Position numbers and translations under genes: made by a program. The notes beneath the pieces are model-generated. The model was not told the origin of the DNA. It did not search any database and saw only the letters and a program-made list of their open reading frames with translations. Shown here one piece after another: positions 21,527 through 44,550 of a stretch of DNA of 64,000 nt; the first letter of the stretch is position 1; every line of letters starts with the position of its first letter. The stretch covers positions 66,003 to 130,002 of the forward strand of contig VSDK01001401.1 of assembly GCA_009767595.1 (NCBI GenBank), read 5' to 3'. The DNA is from Symbiodinium kawagutii. Lineage: Eukaryota > Sar > Dinophyceae > Suessiales > Symbiodiniaceae.

Positions 21527-24500
21527 TGGCATAATCATGCCTTGATAAGTGATGGACTGTCAATTTGATTTGCGTTATTTGTATTTGGAAGCCTCACCAT
21601 CCCGGTGCATGTGTACTGTCTTCGCGGCCCGCTGAAAGACTGAGGCAGAGGTTTATCAAGTGAGTATGGAACATAAGGGCCAGAGAGCCATCGCATGATG
21701 CCATAGACATTGGATGATTCGATGGTGATTCGAATCATCGAATCATTGAATCACACCAGTGTGCTGAGTGTGTAAGCACTCCCCAGCCGTTGGAGCAGTG
21801 TCAACATCCATATCGACCGCTTCCAACCAGTGTAAAGCATGAGTCGCATGATTTTGATGACTGGGTTTTCAACCAATATTAAGATTGATGTATAGGGCTT
21901 TGGGCCGTACATTGCTGTACGAGACCCCTGCCTCAGCAAAACCCATCACTCACCAACGTATCTATGTGTATTTTTTACATGTACAAAGATAAAAGTGATC
22001 TAACCAAGAAAATGCAAAAGAAAGGAAATCAATATGGAATAAATGATTCGCTACATGCATAGAAAGTATGCAAAAGTATGCAAATGAATAAACACACAAA
22101 TTGAGGAGTATATATATATATATTCATATTTGTACATTTTGTAATTTATTTGTATGAGCAAATGCGCATCGTATGCCCACACATGAACAGATACGTAGAT
22201 TACGTAGATTAATCAGTATATACTGTACCAGTAAAAAGCAAACAATGCACATACACTACACACATAATTCCATCTGCATGCATGCAAATACACTACAGTC
22301 GTTGCCCACTTTGAGCCATTTGAACGACCGTTGCTTATCAAGATCCAACTTAACCAGTATTGGTTTCCAACAAGTTATCAGATTCCATGCTGGAAACCTT
22401 CTCCCAAGCTAGGACCAATGAAATCCATCACACTCTTTGGACTCTGCTTGCGTCTGATTTTGTTTCCCAGCTTTGGCAGCTTGCCGGGTGCTGGTAGTCC
22501 CGCGCTGCGGGTCAGCTGCATTCGCAATGGCATCGATACCCGCAGCGTGGGTGGCCGCAAGGCCGCCAGACAAGATCACGTTTCTCACCAAAAAAATCCA
22601 AAAAACAAATAAAGAGGCCATGGGCCCAATTTGAGCAAAATTGCTCACCCTCAGTCAGAATTGTCCCTGACAGACTCCTGGGCAGGCATTCTGTTATTCT
22701 TGCAATGGTCGGTTTCTGTCCAAGACAGGTAGTGGTGTCCATACAGATTTCTTGGGAATTCATCGGTTTTTCATTTTTGAATTTGCCTCATGCCTGCCCG
22801 GCAGGAATGATATCAGTCTCGTTTTCATGTTTTTTTTGGTTGTGCACTGTCAGCTGCCTTGTAATCTTTCAGATGCGTTAAGACAACTACTGGCAGCGGT
22901 GCCAACTGGGCCAGTCGCGTTGGTCAACTCAGCCCACTTTCTGAATTTTGTTGCGACGACTTCATGGTGATCTGAGCCACGCCCTCAGGATTGACTGCTG
23001 TCGTGATGCACAAGCCCCTGAGCTTATGACCCATCAACGGGCACCAGTTCTGGGGCGGTCGCCAAGGTGCTGCGCACTTCCAGCTTTCATAGGACAGGTG
23101 CAGGGAGCAACAGAGGGGGTGATGAAAATGTGCGCCACGACCAGCCATTTAGGGCACCACGATGGAACCTGGGAAGTTGTCAGTCTTGTTGAAGCAGCTG
23201 AAATCTTTTTTGTTCCTCTCCTCTTCTTTCATCATTAAGCCATTGAAACGCCGCCAAATGGCCCAAGTTTCAGGGGTCTGCCAAGCAGACCTGACAGTAT
23301 TGAGCCTCCAAAGGAACTTTCAGCCCCCCTTCTAACCTTGCCGAGAGAAAAGCTTTCTCAGCCACAGCATGGAACACACAGGGCAAAAGTTTCCACATGA
23401 TTTTTCACCCGCCTTAGTTCGTATCAAAGAAGTGATGATGAAGCCTCGCAACGTCGACGTTCCACATGACCGGCTGGGAAGCCGAGTTGACGGGAGCTGA
23501 GGACATCTGAGGACCATGGGCAAGTTGGTGCCACCGTTCGCCAACAAGTTGTTCCCTTGGCTTCCCTTTAAATTAGCCAGGGGCCATTGGACATACCCCT
23601 GCAGAGGGACTCAGAACGCAGAGGGGCTCGGAACCTCAAACCACGATGAAGTAGTCAGTGTCAGGTGTTTTGATTTAGCCCACAATGCCCTGCTGGACGT
23701 GCTTTGAGCATACATCGGAGTCACTTCCTATGTGTAGCTAGCTCAGTTGGTCCAGTTGGTAGGTGTTGGTAGGTCTTTTGACCCTCACCTGGAGGTCGCC
23801 TCTTTCGGCCTGGCAGTTGAGGTGGGCATCATGAAGCTATCGGTGGTCCATGCTCGGGTCTCAAGTTTTTCGGGCGGGGCAGGGAAGAGGCGGTGGCTTC
23901 ATCACTTGGGGAAGAGGATAGAAATGGGATACCGGTCCTCAGGCAAAAGATTATTCTTGGTGTTAGGGTAGAGCTACTGGCCTCATCTGACCTCATCTGA
24001 CCTCATTTGACCTCCCAACTGGCCGAACTCCATTGTCAAATGCCCCTGGATTCGGGGGTTTCCTGTTGATTTGCTGCACCAGATCCTCAGTGGGCAAAAG
24101 TTGAAGGGATGGTTTGTTTTGGCACGCTAAGCATGAAGGGCTAATCAAGGGGTCCTGAGAACCCTGACCATAGGCATTTTTTCAAAGCCCTTGGTGGAGC
24201 ATCCAAATCTCGGAACATTCCACCAGGAGAACTCGAACCCAAAGACTGCGAAAGTCAGAGATGATCATCAGGAAGAGGCCGGGCAACATGGAAATGATCT
24301 TGTAGGGCTTGAGAGAAAACTATCCAATCAAATCCATCTGGAGTCTGGAAAAGGCTCAGTGTATAGATTGCAGCCAGGGTGACCTCAATCATCATTGCGA
24401 TAACTGGCGATAACTATGACCTCTGGTTTGGATTCTTTTGGCCCGTATGGGCACACAGCGTTCATTTTGGGAGCTGGTATCCATCAGCTTAGTTGTCTTT

Positions 24501-24926
24501 CAGGTACTGAGGACCTTCAAAAGAAAGACTCTGAGGCCAAAGACGGATGTGCAGACAGTCCCCACATGCGCAACTGAGTCAGTGATCAGCCAAGCCAGCA
24601 GCTACCCCTTCAATGTTCCAAATTCAACAGTGATTTCAGTGGGCTACAAATTAGTCTTAGTGAGCAATTCAGATGATTCAACATCATTGATCATCAGTAA
24701 CCTGCTTATTAAACCTTATTGCTGGTTGTGAACAATTGGTTGCCGTTTTAAAGGCACGATGATGTTTATATTGTCTCATGTCAGCACCAGGCCAGGTCTT
24801 TTGGGACTCTTGGCCGCAGGATGGTGGGGAGTGGGTGTGGTTGAAACATGGCGACGACATGGGTGATAAAGTGACGAAGCAAACAATCTGGACCTAAGCT
24901 TTTTTGGGGCGGAGTGCGTGACCATG
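21527..24926. other. Unassigned stretch with weak exon candidates
   Basis: AT-rich spacer dominates 21540-22440, including a TA run at 22108-22124. Weak plus-strand pieces: 23040-23180 (several frames open), 23514-23707 (starts M-G-K-L-V-P-P-F-A-N), and 24190-24382 (charged, stop TGA). An 11-bp direct repeat TGACCTCATC occurs about four times at 23985-24015. Nothing is firmly coding. Confidence 0.25.
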
Positions 24927-25547
24927 CTAAGGCCAGAAATCCTCTGCCACACGAGCGCAGGAATCGTTGGGTCTGTGATGATGCACCTGCGTGAAGCGAG
25001 CTTTGCAAGAACCATTCTTGACCTTTTGCGTTGCCAAGTCCGCAAATTCATTCCGAATCCAGCCATCAATAGGACCATCAATATCCAATGCGGCAATATC
25101 CACACAAACATCAAATTTGACATTCAAATGATATTCTGTGACCGCAAAGCGTTGCTGCATAGCAAAGCCAGAGCACTCCAGGAGGAGCGCGATCTGCTTC
25201 GGGCCTTGTCGGAATTTCCGCCGTTTCCTGAGTGCTTTTGGGGGTCTTCGATGCTTCGGAGCAGTGGTCTGCAGAGACAGTCCTGGGATTGCCTCCAATG
25301 TCAAAGGATCATGAAGGATTTGCAGTTCCGAATCCAAGGGGTGCTGATTTTGGGCTTCCGAAGTGGCCGCTTGGATGATGCTGAGGCCACAGGCCCTCAA
25401 TGCTTTCGATGATTCCTTTGCGTTGTTGGATGGTGGGGTGGGAGTTGCAGCCTGGCGCCCTAGAATGCCCTCCTTTGGGGCCCCTGAGGCCTGGAAGAAG
25501 GTAGGAAGGTGGTTGGTTTGGGTTGATTCTTTCTTGGTTGGCCTCAT
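24927..25547 (-). CDS. 206-codon minus-strand ORF, unidentified
   Basis: An uninterrupted minus-strand frame starts at ATG 25547-25545 and ends at TAG 24929-24927. The N-terminal half is Thr/Ser/Ala-rich, then basic (K-A-L-R-K-R-R-K-F-R), and the C-terminal half reads F-D-V-C-V-D-I-A-A-L-D-I-D-G-P-I-D-G-W-I-R-N. Codon choice in the C-terminal half is unremarkable. The plus strand is also open for 164 codons across the same DNA but uses more AGG, AGA and ATA codons, so the minus reading is preferred. Whether it is an intact gene, a single long exon or a decaying element fragment is unknown. Confidence 0.35.
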   Translation of the reverse strand: MRPTKKESTQTNHLPTFFQASGAPKEGILGRQAATPTPPSNNAKESSKALRACGLSIIQAATSEAQNQHPLDSELQILHDPLTLEAIPGLSLQTTAPKHRRPPKALRKRRKFRQGPKQIALLLECSGFAMQQRFAVTEYHLNVKFDVCVDIAALDIDGPIDGWIRNEFADLATQKVKNGSCKARFTQVHHHRPNDSCARVAEDFWP

Positions 25548-25620
25548 TCATTCGTTGGTTTGTCCCCCTTTTGGCTTCCAAACCGGTTGTGGTTGGTTTG
25601 TTGCTTCTGTGGGGTGGCAG

Positions 25621-25817
25621 TCAGCCCATGCCCTTTGCGGTGCCCAACCATTTCCGGGTCGAACAGAGAAGGCTCGAAGTCACCAGCGCACCAAGGTCAG
25701 TGCTGCCATGGCGCGGCGAGCTGCCGGGTTCTCAGCCACTTGGGGCACCAGCCAGCCCCAGTGGCCAGGCTGTCACCCCGAAGAAAAACGGGGTGAATAA
25801 TGGAGGTCAAAAAACAG
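25621..25817 (+). CDS. Single exon of an unidentified plus-strand gene
   Basis: After a GGCAG acceptor the frame contains an ATG at 25628 and reads M-P-F-A-V-P-N-H-F-R-V-E-Q-R-R-L-E-V, then a Pro/Ser/Gly-rich segment and V-T-P-K-K-N-G-V-N-N. It ends at a strong donor (CAG|GTTAGT) in phase 1. The first codons may be the true start, making this an initial exon. No partner exon was identified downstream, where the opposite strand carries another gene. Confidence 0.5.
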
Positions 25818-25979
25818 GTTAGTAGTTTATAATGGTTATTCTTTAATGTTCTTCTTGCACGTTCTTGACTCACGTTCCCAGTCCTCTCACGAGTTTACTT
25901 TGATCCCACTATTAGTTTCATCCCGATCACCCAATGCTCGGCTCTATGGTTGACTGAATCAGTGCCATCCCCCACTCTT

Positions 25980-26727
25980 TTAAGCTGCCAAGATGTCGCT
26001 GGCGTGTTGGCCACGAGAGTTGCTTTGCCGATCTTTGGCGAAGGCCTTGTACAGCAAGAACGAGCATTCAGTAGTCCTGGCCTCAGCCAAAGCAAGGAGC
26101 TGACGCACTGATTCAGCACGTCGCTTGTGACCAAGGCATTCCACCTTGCAGACCATGCCGATCCAAAGCGTGGCACCAGGAAGCTTTGCTTGCCTGCCTC
26201 CGCCTTGTCTTTTGCTACGCCCCACTGTTGTGAGAACAGAGCAAACAATTCTTTGAACTCGACGTTAGCATCATCGGAGATGCGCAAGATGTTGGATTCT
26301 GATCACAAGATCGATGAAGATGTGGAGGACCACCATGGAACACCCATGACACCTGTAGGAAGAGTCTTGCTGCTGAACGCTCTGAGCCAGAATTCTTGGA
26401 AGAAGTGGCAGGGCACTGAGCTTGTGCAGCTGGAGGTTATTGGATGTTATTGGGGTCATTCCTATCATGGGAATGATGGCTGCCATGGGTGATCCCCAAG
26501 CAAGAAACATGCTTATTCCACAGAACTGCATCTGGAATTGGCTTGATGTGGTAGATGAAAGTCTCAAATTTGGCACCACCTAGTGGGTGATCTGAAACCC
26601 AATAAACCCAGGCCATCAAATTGCCCCAAGAGTGCACCAGCAGAAGCTGGCTGGTGGATGGTGAGCTATCTCCGGCCTTCACAAGGTTAATTTGGGTTTG
26701 CCCCCCGGCCATGGATACTGGATACAT
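25980..26727 (-). CDS. Unidentified minus-strand gene, 3' exons
   Basis: The terminal exon (26144 down to 25980) reads V-E-C-L-G-H-K-R-R-A-E-S-V-R-Q-L-L-A-L and F-L-L-Y-K-A-F-A-K-D-R-Q and ends in TAA. It joins in phase 0, over a 53-bp GC-AG intron (26197-26145), to an exon ending at 26198 that reads N-V-E-F-K-E-L-F-A-L-F-S-Q-Q-W-G-V-A-K-D-K-A-E. Further upstream are a piece ending at a GT donor at 26353 (L-S-A-L-P-L-L-P-R-I-L-A-Q-S-V-Q-Q-Q) and an open block 26480-26727 (F-E-T-F-I-Y-H-I-K-P-I-P-D-A-V-L-W). Candidate exons continue to about 27170 but frames conflict there. The protein is helical and basic; no family is assigned. Confidence 0.5.
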
Positions 26728-27567
26728 TTGGATACTGGATTCAGTTCAACCCATGGCTTTGTGGACTGGGCATGAAGGTAAACGAGCTGGTCAAGCCGAA
26801 GAAGGTTCGAGTGAAGGCCGGTTCCATTGATTCTGTACATTCCTTGTCCAGTACACTGTGTACAACCGTGATGTTGGAGTGCATCAATCTTGACCCTGTT
26901 GGCAGGCTGATGCAAGCAAGCAAGGTACCACCGTCGTTTTGTTTGCGGGTGCCATTTCTGAATGTCCTGCTTTGTTTCTGACATCATGGACCATGCAAGG
27001 TTGATTTGCTAGTCGCAGCTGTGTCAAGCCATCCAATTTCCCAGAAACAAATGTGATACCAAGACCGTAGAGACGAGTGCAGAGGTTTGCGGTCTGGCGC
27101 AAACTGATTGACACTTGACAGGCAGCAAAAGACTTCAGATTCCAGCGATCCCTCGGTAGCTCTGGCATGTAACAGACTGCTGCTACTTTGGCCGGACAGA
27201 TTTGCCATTATTTTCTCCCTCCGTGCGGTGGTTGATCTGCGGAACACACCCCAATGACCCAAAAAATGATTGTTTCACCCTGGTAGGCAGGCAAGTTTAT
27301 ATATTTGCACACGCCGGGAGTCTGAACCCATCCAATTCGTTTTTCCTCAGACGATGTTCCGTTCTTGCGTTGGCCAGTAGTGCAGACTTGCCACTGCCTA
27401 CACTACCTGATCCTTTGCTGGATAGCAGTGGCCCATCCAGTTGGCATCCATTTTTGGGAACCCAGTTAGAGATGTCTAGAGCAGAAATCCATTGAAATCC
27501 CAAGCTGCGGCATCCATGGCCATCCATGGCCACCCGTGGCCATCCATGGCCACCCATCGCTGCCCAG

Positions 27568-27706
27568 GCGTCCCTCCGAGGACCAGCGGCGGCTGTCCCG
27601 GACCGACGCCTTGGACGACGCACAGCTCCGGGACTGGGCCGGGCTCCCGCGGAAGGGCGCTGGATGGGGAATCCTTGGGAATCCCATGGAAGCAGTTGGA
27701 AAATGA
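27568..27706 (+). CDS. Terminal exon of an unidentified plus-strand gene
   Basis: An AG|G acceptor at 27566-27567 follows a run of CCATGGCCATC-like repeats. The frame reads R-P-S-E-D-Q-R-R-L-S-R-T-D-A-L-D-D-A-Q-L-R-D-W-A-G and stops at TGA 27704-27706. GC-rich codons contrast with the flanks. An upstream candidate exon is at about 27350-27478. Function unknown. Confidence 0.45.
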
Positions 27707-29857
27707 TTCATGGAGAGAGAGGTATGATTATGATAGGATTATGATATGGATTAGGTAGCAGGATGTGATCGGATTCTCTGATGGGTAGTAGGATGTGATA
27801 GGATTAGGTATGATAGGCCGCCAGAGGAGAAACAATGGTAAGCTTTGACATTGGGGCACCGGGGGACCGAGGCCAAAAGCTGGCTCCAGCCCGGGAGACC
27901 CAGAAACTGTGCTGCCACTAGCCATTCATTCGCCAGTGGAAATGGGTGGAAATGGTGATGGTGAACCATGAGCCAGCGTGTTCATGGTTATAAGTTATTT
28001 GATTAAGCATTAGACCAACCACTCATGGTTGACCATTGTACTTCGGGGACCCTTGACTGCGAACTGGTAACCAGTGATGATCAGTGGAAATGATTGAACT
28101 TGAGAGATCAAAAACAAGGATCATAGGGGACCGGATTGAAAGTCATTCGAGCAAGAACTGGCCAGTAAACAGTTCAGCAAATCATTTCTCTTGAGCTGCG
28201 TTTCCCGTGGGCAAACACATTTTCTCGGCTAAGGTTAGGATTCATGACTCATGCTGCAATGCATGCTTGAGAGTTCTTGATGTCCAAATGGCATATCTAA
28301 CAGTTTGACTTAAACCTCAGGCCTGCTGGCGTGTCAGATGTTTGCAAGGAGCACTCTATCGGGTTGGGCCAGTGCATTGGCTCTGGTGCATGTGAGATTT
28401 TGGTGGCCTTTGCTGTAACGCGCCTGGAGGAAGGGAACCTTCATTAGGGAAACAGCAAACTATGAGAACATCCCACAAGAATTGTTGCTTGCGGCAGCCA
28501 GGAGCCTGGAAAGCAGCACTACGCGACGGATGGGATAAAGCCAACATCACGAGAAACAAATACTCTTGAATAATGAGCCGAGCAAGTATTCCAAACTCGA
28601 TGATAATAGCAGTGAATGGTCTTTTTTTGGGCCATGATTTCTGGTCGTTTTGCACCCTGAATAGTTGTTTGCCCTCAAAATGCGCTTGGCGCAAAATGCA
28701 ATGGTTTGCCTTTTCCCCGCGGGTTGTGTATAGATATTTGTGTTAATGTGCTTATTTAGGCATGTGTATAGTTGGTTGGAATTAGTTAATTACATTGATT
28801 CATGTGCCATATGCATACATGCATATAAGAGTATATGAGCCAATCAGGGATTGGCTTGCACCTGAAAAATAATGGATATTTATAGACATGGTGCCTTTGA
28901 ATGATGCTCAACCGTTGCTCTGAATTATGCTGTTGTATGTCTTGTTGCTACATGCCAAATTTGCAAAATGTTGACCCTGAACAACTACTCGTCACATATC
29001 ACCATGAATCAATCATCTGCTTGCCCCTGAATCCAGCACAAGACCATGTCCTAAATCACAAGTCGGATGACCTCCCAAACAAGCTTCCCAATCAAACCCA
29101 AAAGCAAGTTGTCAAGGGGTACCTCCCATGAAGGCACCCAGCCCAAAGAGCCCCGTCACACCCAGCCCAAGCGTACTAAGAGAAATGATTTGTGGCCCTT
29201 CCTGTGCCCAGCTTTATTTCCCAATTTGCAATTGTTTTGGTTCCTCAAACACTGTGAATGATTTCCGTATATCATGTATGCAAAGAGATCTTGATTGAAC
29301 AACTGGCCAAAATCAATGCCGAAAACAGCTTGTCAAAGGTATCCCCATGAAGGCTTTGACCAACGAACAATGTCCTGTACCGCAAATTATACGGATTTAT
29401 ATGGCCGGCATTGTCTTTCTGAAACGATCTCTTTTCTCATTTACATACTTTCAAAATCAGTTGTGGAACCGTTTCCTGCCTTGAAGTCAATTTTTGAGTA
29501 ATTCTTCCCACCTGGCACGTGAGTGCTGATTAGATTTTTAAAAGGGCAGCAGTACCAGCAGGCAGATAGAAGTGCAGTTCTGGCTCCCGATCTCAGCAAT
29601 CGCCACCGCTCGCAGTTCTGGTCCCTAAAGTAGTCCACCTTGCCAACCTGCAGTGCCAGCAAAATGGCAGAGCTTCTCTTCATCAAACTTCCGTTAAGTG
29701 GTCCCGACCCCTGGAAAAGATTGGGGTCGGTCAGATATTCATTGCGGGGAGCCAATGAAAAGGCGGGAGGCTGTAGTCGCAGGTTGCCCTTGCGCAGGAC
29801 TTTGGTCGCTTTCAGGAGAGGATCACCCATCGCTTCCGCTGCTGGCATGCTGGGCAG
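27707..29857. other. Largely non-coding stretch
   Basis: AT-rich sequence with many short TATG, TGGTTG and GGATTAGG motifs and no convincing exon until about 29440. From 29440 to 29850 a 135-codon minus-strand frame is open (includes N-L-R-L-Q-P-P-A-F-S-L-A-P-R) but is overlapped by better plus-strand reading at its upstream end, so it is left uncalled. Confidence 0.3.
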
Positions 29858-30100
29858 GCAGCTGTCGCGGCGTCAACTCTACAGGGCGAGCGGCTGGAGG
29901 AACAAGTCCACTCTGACAACAAATGGAATCCCTGCAGACCTGAGAAGTTCATGCACATCGAAGCCAGGCTGGAAATGGCTTTGTTCCTTTGCCAGTTCTT
30001 CCCCCAGTTCCACCTGCCACGAAGATGCAGAGGACTGATGGGCGAATTGGTGTTATGTGGGACTATATGCAAAAGGCCCACTGAGTCCAGTTTCCTCCCT
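29858..30100 (+). CDS. Exon(s) of an unidentified plus-strand gene
   Basis: After an AG|G acceptor the frame reads A-A-V-A-A-S-T-L-Q-G-E-R-L-E-E-Q-V, then D-N-K-W-N-P-C-R-P-E-K-F, then A-R-L-E-M-A-L-F-L-C-Q-F-F. The last segment resembles the helix after the haem-binding loop of cytochromes P450 (A-R-x-E-x-x-L-F-L), but no F-x-x-G-x-R-x-C-x-G motif is visible nearby, so that assignment is not made. Exact exon ends and partners are unresolved. Confidence 0.4.
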
Positions 30101-30536
30101 CCTTTAGTGGTCACCTCCCATCATTATTCTTGTGAAATTTGCAAGTTTTCCAATCTGAGTGACTTTCTCCCAAGCCGAGCGCAAGGCTCCGCACCTGCCT
30201 TGTCAGGAAGGGCAACTCTCGCAGACTTGTACCAGCAAAGTGGTTGAAATCTGACTCAGGAAGCGTCACTTCAAGCGACGCCTCCGTGTTTAATCGCTTG
30301 AGATTGGCTGGGTTGTGCCAGCATCCCCGAATGGCATGCGAATCCGTGGAAGAAGTTGGTCATATAGATTGCTCGAGAGGAAGAATCAAACGGAGAAGAT
30401 GTTTGCAAAGGCAAACATGATTTATCATGTGACCAAGGGAAAACAATCCTTTCCCCTAAAAAAATACATTTTTTAAAGGGAAAAAATCCTTTCCCATCCT
30501 TTCCCCTAAAACAAAAATCCCCTGCTTGGTGCAGCC

Positions 30537-30700
30537 ATGGCAGGTGCCCCGGTCCACAGTGCCACCTTGGATTTCCTGCGGGAGAGCATGGAGGATGAGG
30601 TGCCCCAAGGGCCATGCGGCCTACAAATTCGTCATCGTCGTTGGGGTCGTTATGGTCGTCGCATCAGGATAGTCCCTGCCTTGATGATAAGCGGAGGCAT
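30537..30700 (+). CDS. Candidate first exon
   Basis: ATG at 30537 opens M-A-G-A-P-V-H-S-A-T-L-D-F-L-R-E-S-M-E-D-E, after which a GT donor (GAG|GTGCCC) is available. In the +1 frame the following DNA reads Y-K-F-V-I-V-V-G-V-V-M-V-V-A-S, a possible membrane segment, so two different exons may lie side by side or the splice may change frame. Unidentified. Confidence 0.35.
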
Positions 30701-30714
30701 TAAATCAAAGACTT

Positions 30715-30775
30715 ACATTTACAATCATTTACAATCATTTACAATTATTTACAATCATTTACAATCATTTACATT
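30715..30775. repeat. (TTTACAATCA)n decamer repeat
   Basis: About six copies of a 10-bp unit, one with a single substitution (TTTACAATTA). Confidence 0.92.
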
Positions 30776-30779
30776 TGCA

Positions 30780-33088
30780 TACATTTCCCTATCGACATAT
30801 TGGTGTCTTGCATCGGGCGTATCGTTGGATCACAGTAGCACAGAGATTTGAAGAATCTCATGGTAGATTCAGATGAGAAGAACCACGCCAACCCTGGCCA
30901 GTTCGTCAGGCAGAACCGGAGTTGGCACTGTCCCCCGTGTTGGGCACTGGAGGGTGGTGGGTGATCGGCTTGTGTGGTTGCATCTTCTCAGAGGGTGAGG
31001 CTAATGCATTCTTTTTTTGTTCCTGGGCTCCTGTTCTGAGCTTCAAAAGTTGGTTGAAGAAATTTCACTCCTCGCATTTTTCAGGTCAGGTGTTTTTCTT
31101 GTTTTTTTTGCAACATTTTGATGAGGCTACATGAATCTCAATGAGACCTACGAAACATGCTCCGCCTGAGGAAAGGAGCTCATGGGTCCCCAGTGCATCT
31201 CCTGCTCAGGTCGGTCAAAGACATGACCATGAGCAGCATCATGAGCAGTCATGCCGTCACGCTTGGAGCTTCATGCCCGACCTTTTGGCACAGATTCAAG
31301 CTCCTGAGTTGGTGGCCGAAGATGGCCCAAGTGCATAGTGGTCAACAAGCACCTTGATAAGAGTGAGTGATCCATTATAGCTACAACAGGTTTATAACAG
31401 CGAGCGGTCCGTTAGAGCAATCTCACGCTATCTCCATTCTAGGATTGGTTTCTCCCAATACGTTATTCAATAAGACCTCGGTTTTGGCAGTGGGCCACTG
31501 CCAGGTTTCTCCTCGTGCAACCGGAGCTGTCAGCCACATGGAATCTTCCGAGAGGTCGCAAGCCGTGGCTGTGCAGATGTAGCAGCTTGATGCAACTTGT
31601 ATGTTTGCCCCAGCTGGGAGCGCAGTTCCTCAAGCCAGGCGTCTTGGGAAGATGCCTCCGTGAGCACGGACAAGGTGCTGCCTCTGCTGAGATGCCCACC
31701 GTGACTCGGAGACAGGGAGAGGGGCTGGGTCCAAGACTCGGGATTCGGTGTCCTCAGATGTGCTCAGTGCTGATTCATTGCATCTCATTGCATCTAATTG
31801 CATCTCTTTGCATTTATTTCATTCGAATCATATTTGGAGATTTTGGACTGCTGTCTATTGAGTAGCAGTGCAACTGCAGAAAGGGCTGAAGCGAATAGGG
31901 ATGGAGACGCTTGGGTTGTGGATAAACGCGGTGCCCAACTGTCTGCAGCTGCCCCAAGGGAGTTCGAAGAGCCCCACCGGATGCCAAAGTGTGCATGCCT
32001 CAGAGTCAATCCGGCAGTCCGTCCTCCAGAATGTTCCAAACGGCTCACGAATGTAGTCGTTTCTCCACAATGTTCGAATGTCAGCATGTTTCTTGCAATT
32101 CCATTCCAACTGACCCCAGTGAGAATCTGCATGAAAGGGCCTCAATATAGCCGCACAGGCGACTCCTTCACATCCAGCCCAGAGTTTCTGTACCTCCGCG
32201 TGTGCGAGCTGTCGGGGCAATTGCCATGCAGCGAGGCCTCTACTAGATGCGATTGGGTCATGGTGCCTAGGTAAGTCTGTGGACACATGGGGTGGTTTAG
32301 CGGTGCATCGCCAAGAGTTCCGTGGATTGAGATGGATTGAGCATGTGTAGCATGTATTTGTTTATTTTAATCATCGATCAACATGGCACAGCCAGCATAG
32401 CAGACCCAAGATAAAAAACACAAGAAACACATTTGACATCATTTGACGTAAAAAAGGCGTGGCTTGGGTGTATCGCGCGCGTTTGGGATTGAACCAGACC
32501 GGCTCAAAAATTAGTGCCTCGACCGCTTACCGGTTGAGGGGAGCCGCGGCTGGACTGGATGCGGCTGCACTGGATTAACCTTTGCTGGGGGACGACGTCT
32601 CCCTCGCCCTGGCGACCAGCTTTGTTTCAGCTGAAGCAGAACCATCATTGGTTGCATGGCATGTGTAGCCTGTATTGCCATATAATGTACCATCATTAGT
32701 TTTTGAAACTTTCATTGGCTCAACTGACTAATGGCTCTTGCTCGTTCACTCAGGATGTGTGGGCCTGTGATGGTAGAGAAGAATGTCGGTGGTATTCAAT
32801 CCTCCGTTTCTGGGCAGCATTGGCCTAGGTCATTTCTCTTTCAATTGTTGAGGGCCTTCTTCTGTTTTCTCCTTGGCCTTCGGATTCTTTGTCCAGGACC
32901 CTGCTGAGAGCAAGCACGATGATGAAGAATTGATCAGGACGGGAGCAGGGCCTGGGTCAAGGGCACTATCGATCATCCTGAGAGGATGATGTAATTTCAT
33001 GCAAGTCGGGGCTCTCCACCGATGATTTTCGGAAGCTGTGCCTTGATTTGTTGAGGCAAGTGGCTTTCCGTCGGTGCCATTGGCTGAG
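30780..33088. other. Unassigned stretch upstream of the SH3BP5-like gene
   Basis: Plus-strand candidates include 31150-31336 (P-P-E-E-R-S-S-W-V-P-S, stop TAG), 31618-31690 (Ser-rich, GT donor) and 32880-32980 (charged, stop TGA). Any could be 5' exons of the following gene, but none could be joined by phase. A 10-11-bp CATTGCATCT repeat lies at 31775-31815. From 31800 to 32280 at least four frames on the two strands are open, with no clear winner. Confidence 0.25.

Positions 33089-44550
<11,462 letters not shown>

Noticed and set aside
29440-29850. Minus-strand ORF with a cytochrome P450-like R-L-Q-P-P...A-P-R segment, and a plus-strand helix resembling the P450 C-terminus
   Set aside because: The two hints are on opposite strands, the K-helix Glu is missing and no haem-binding Cys motif is visible on either.
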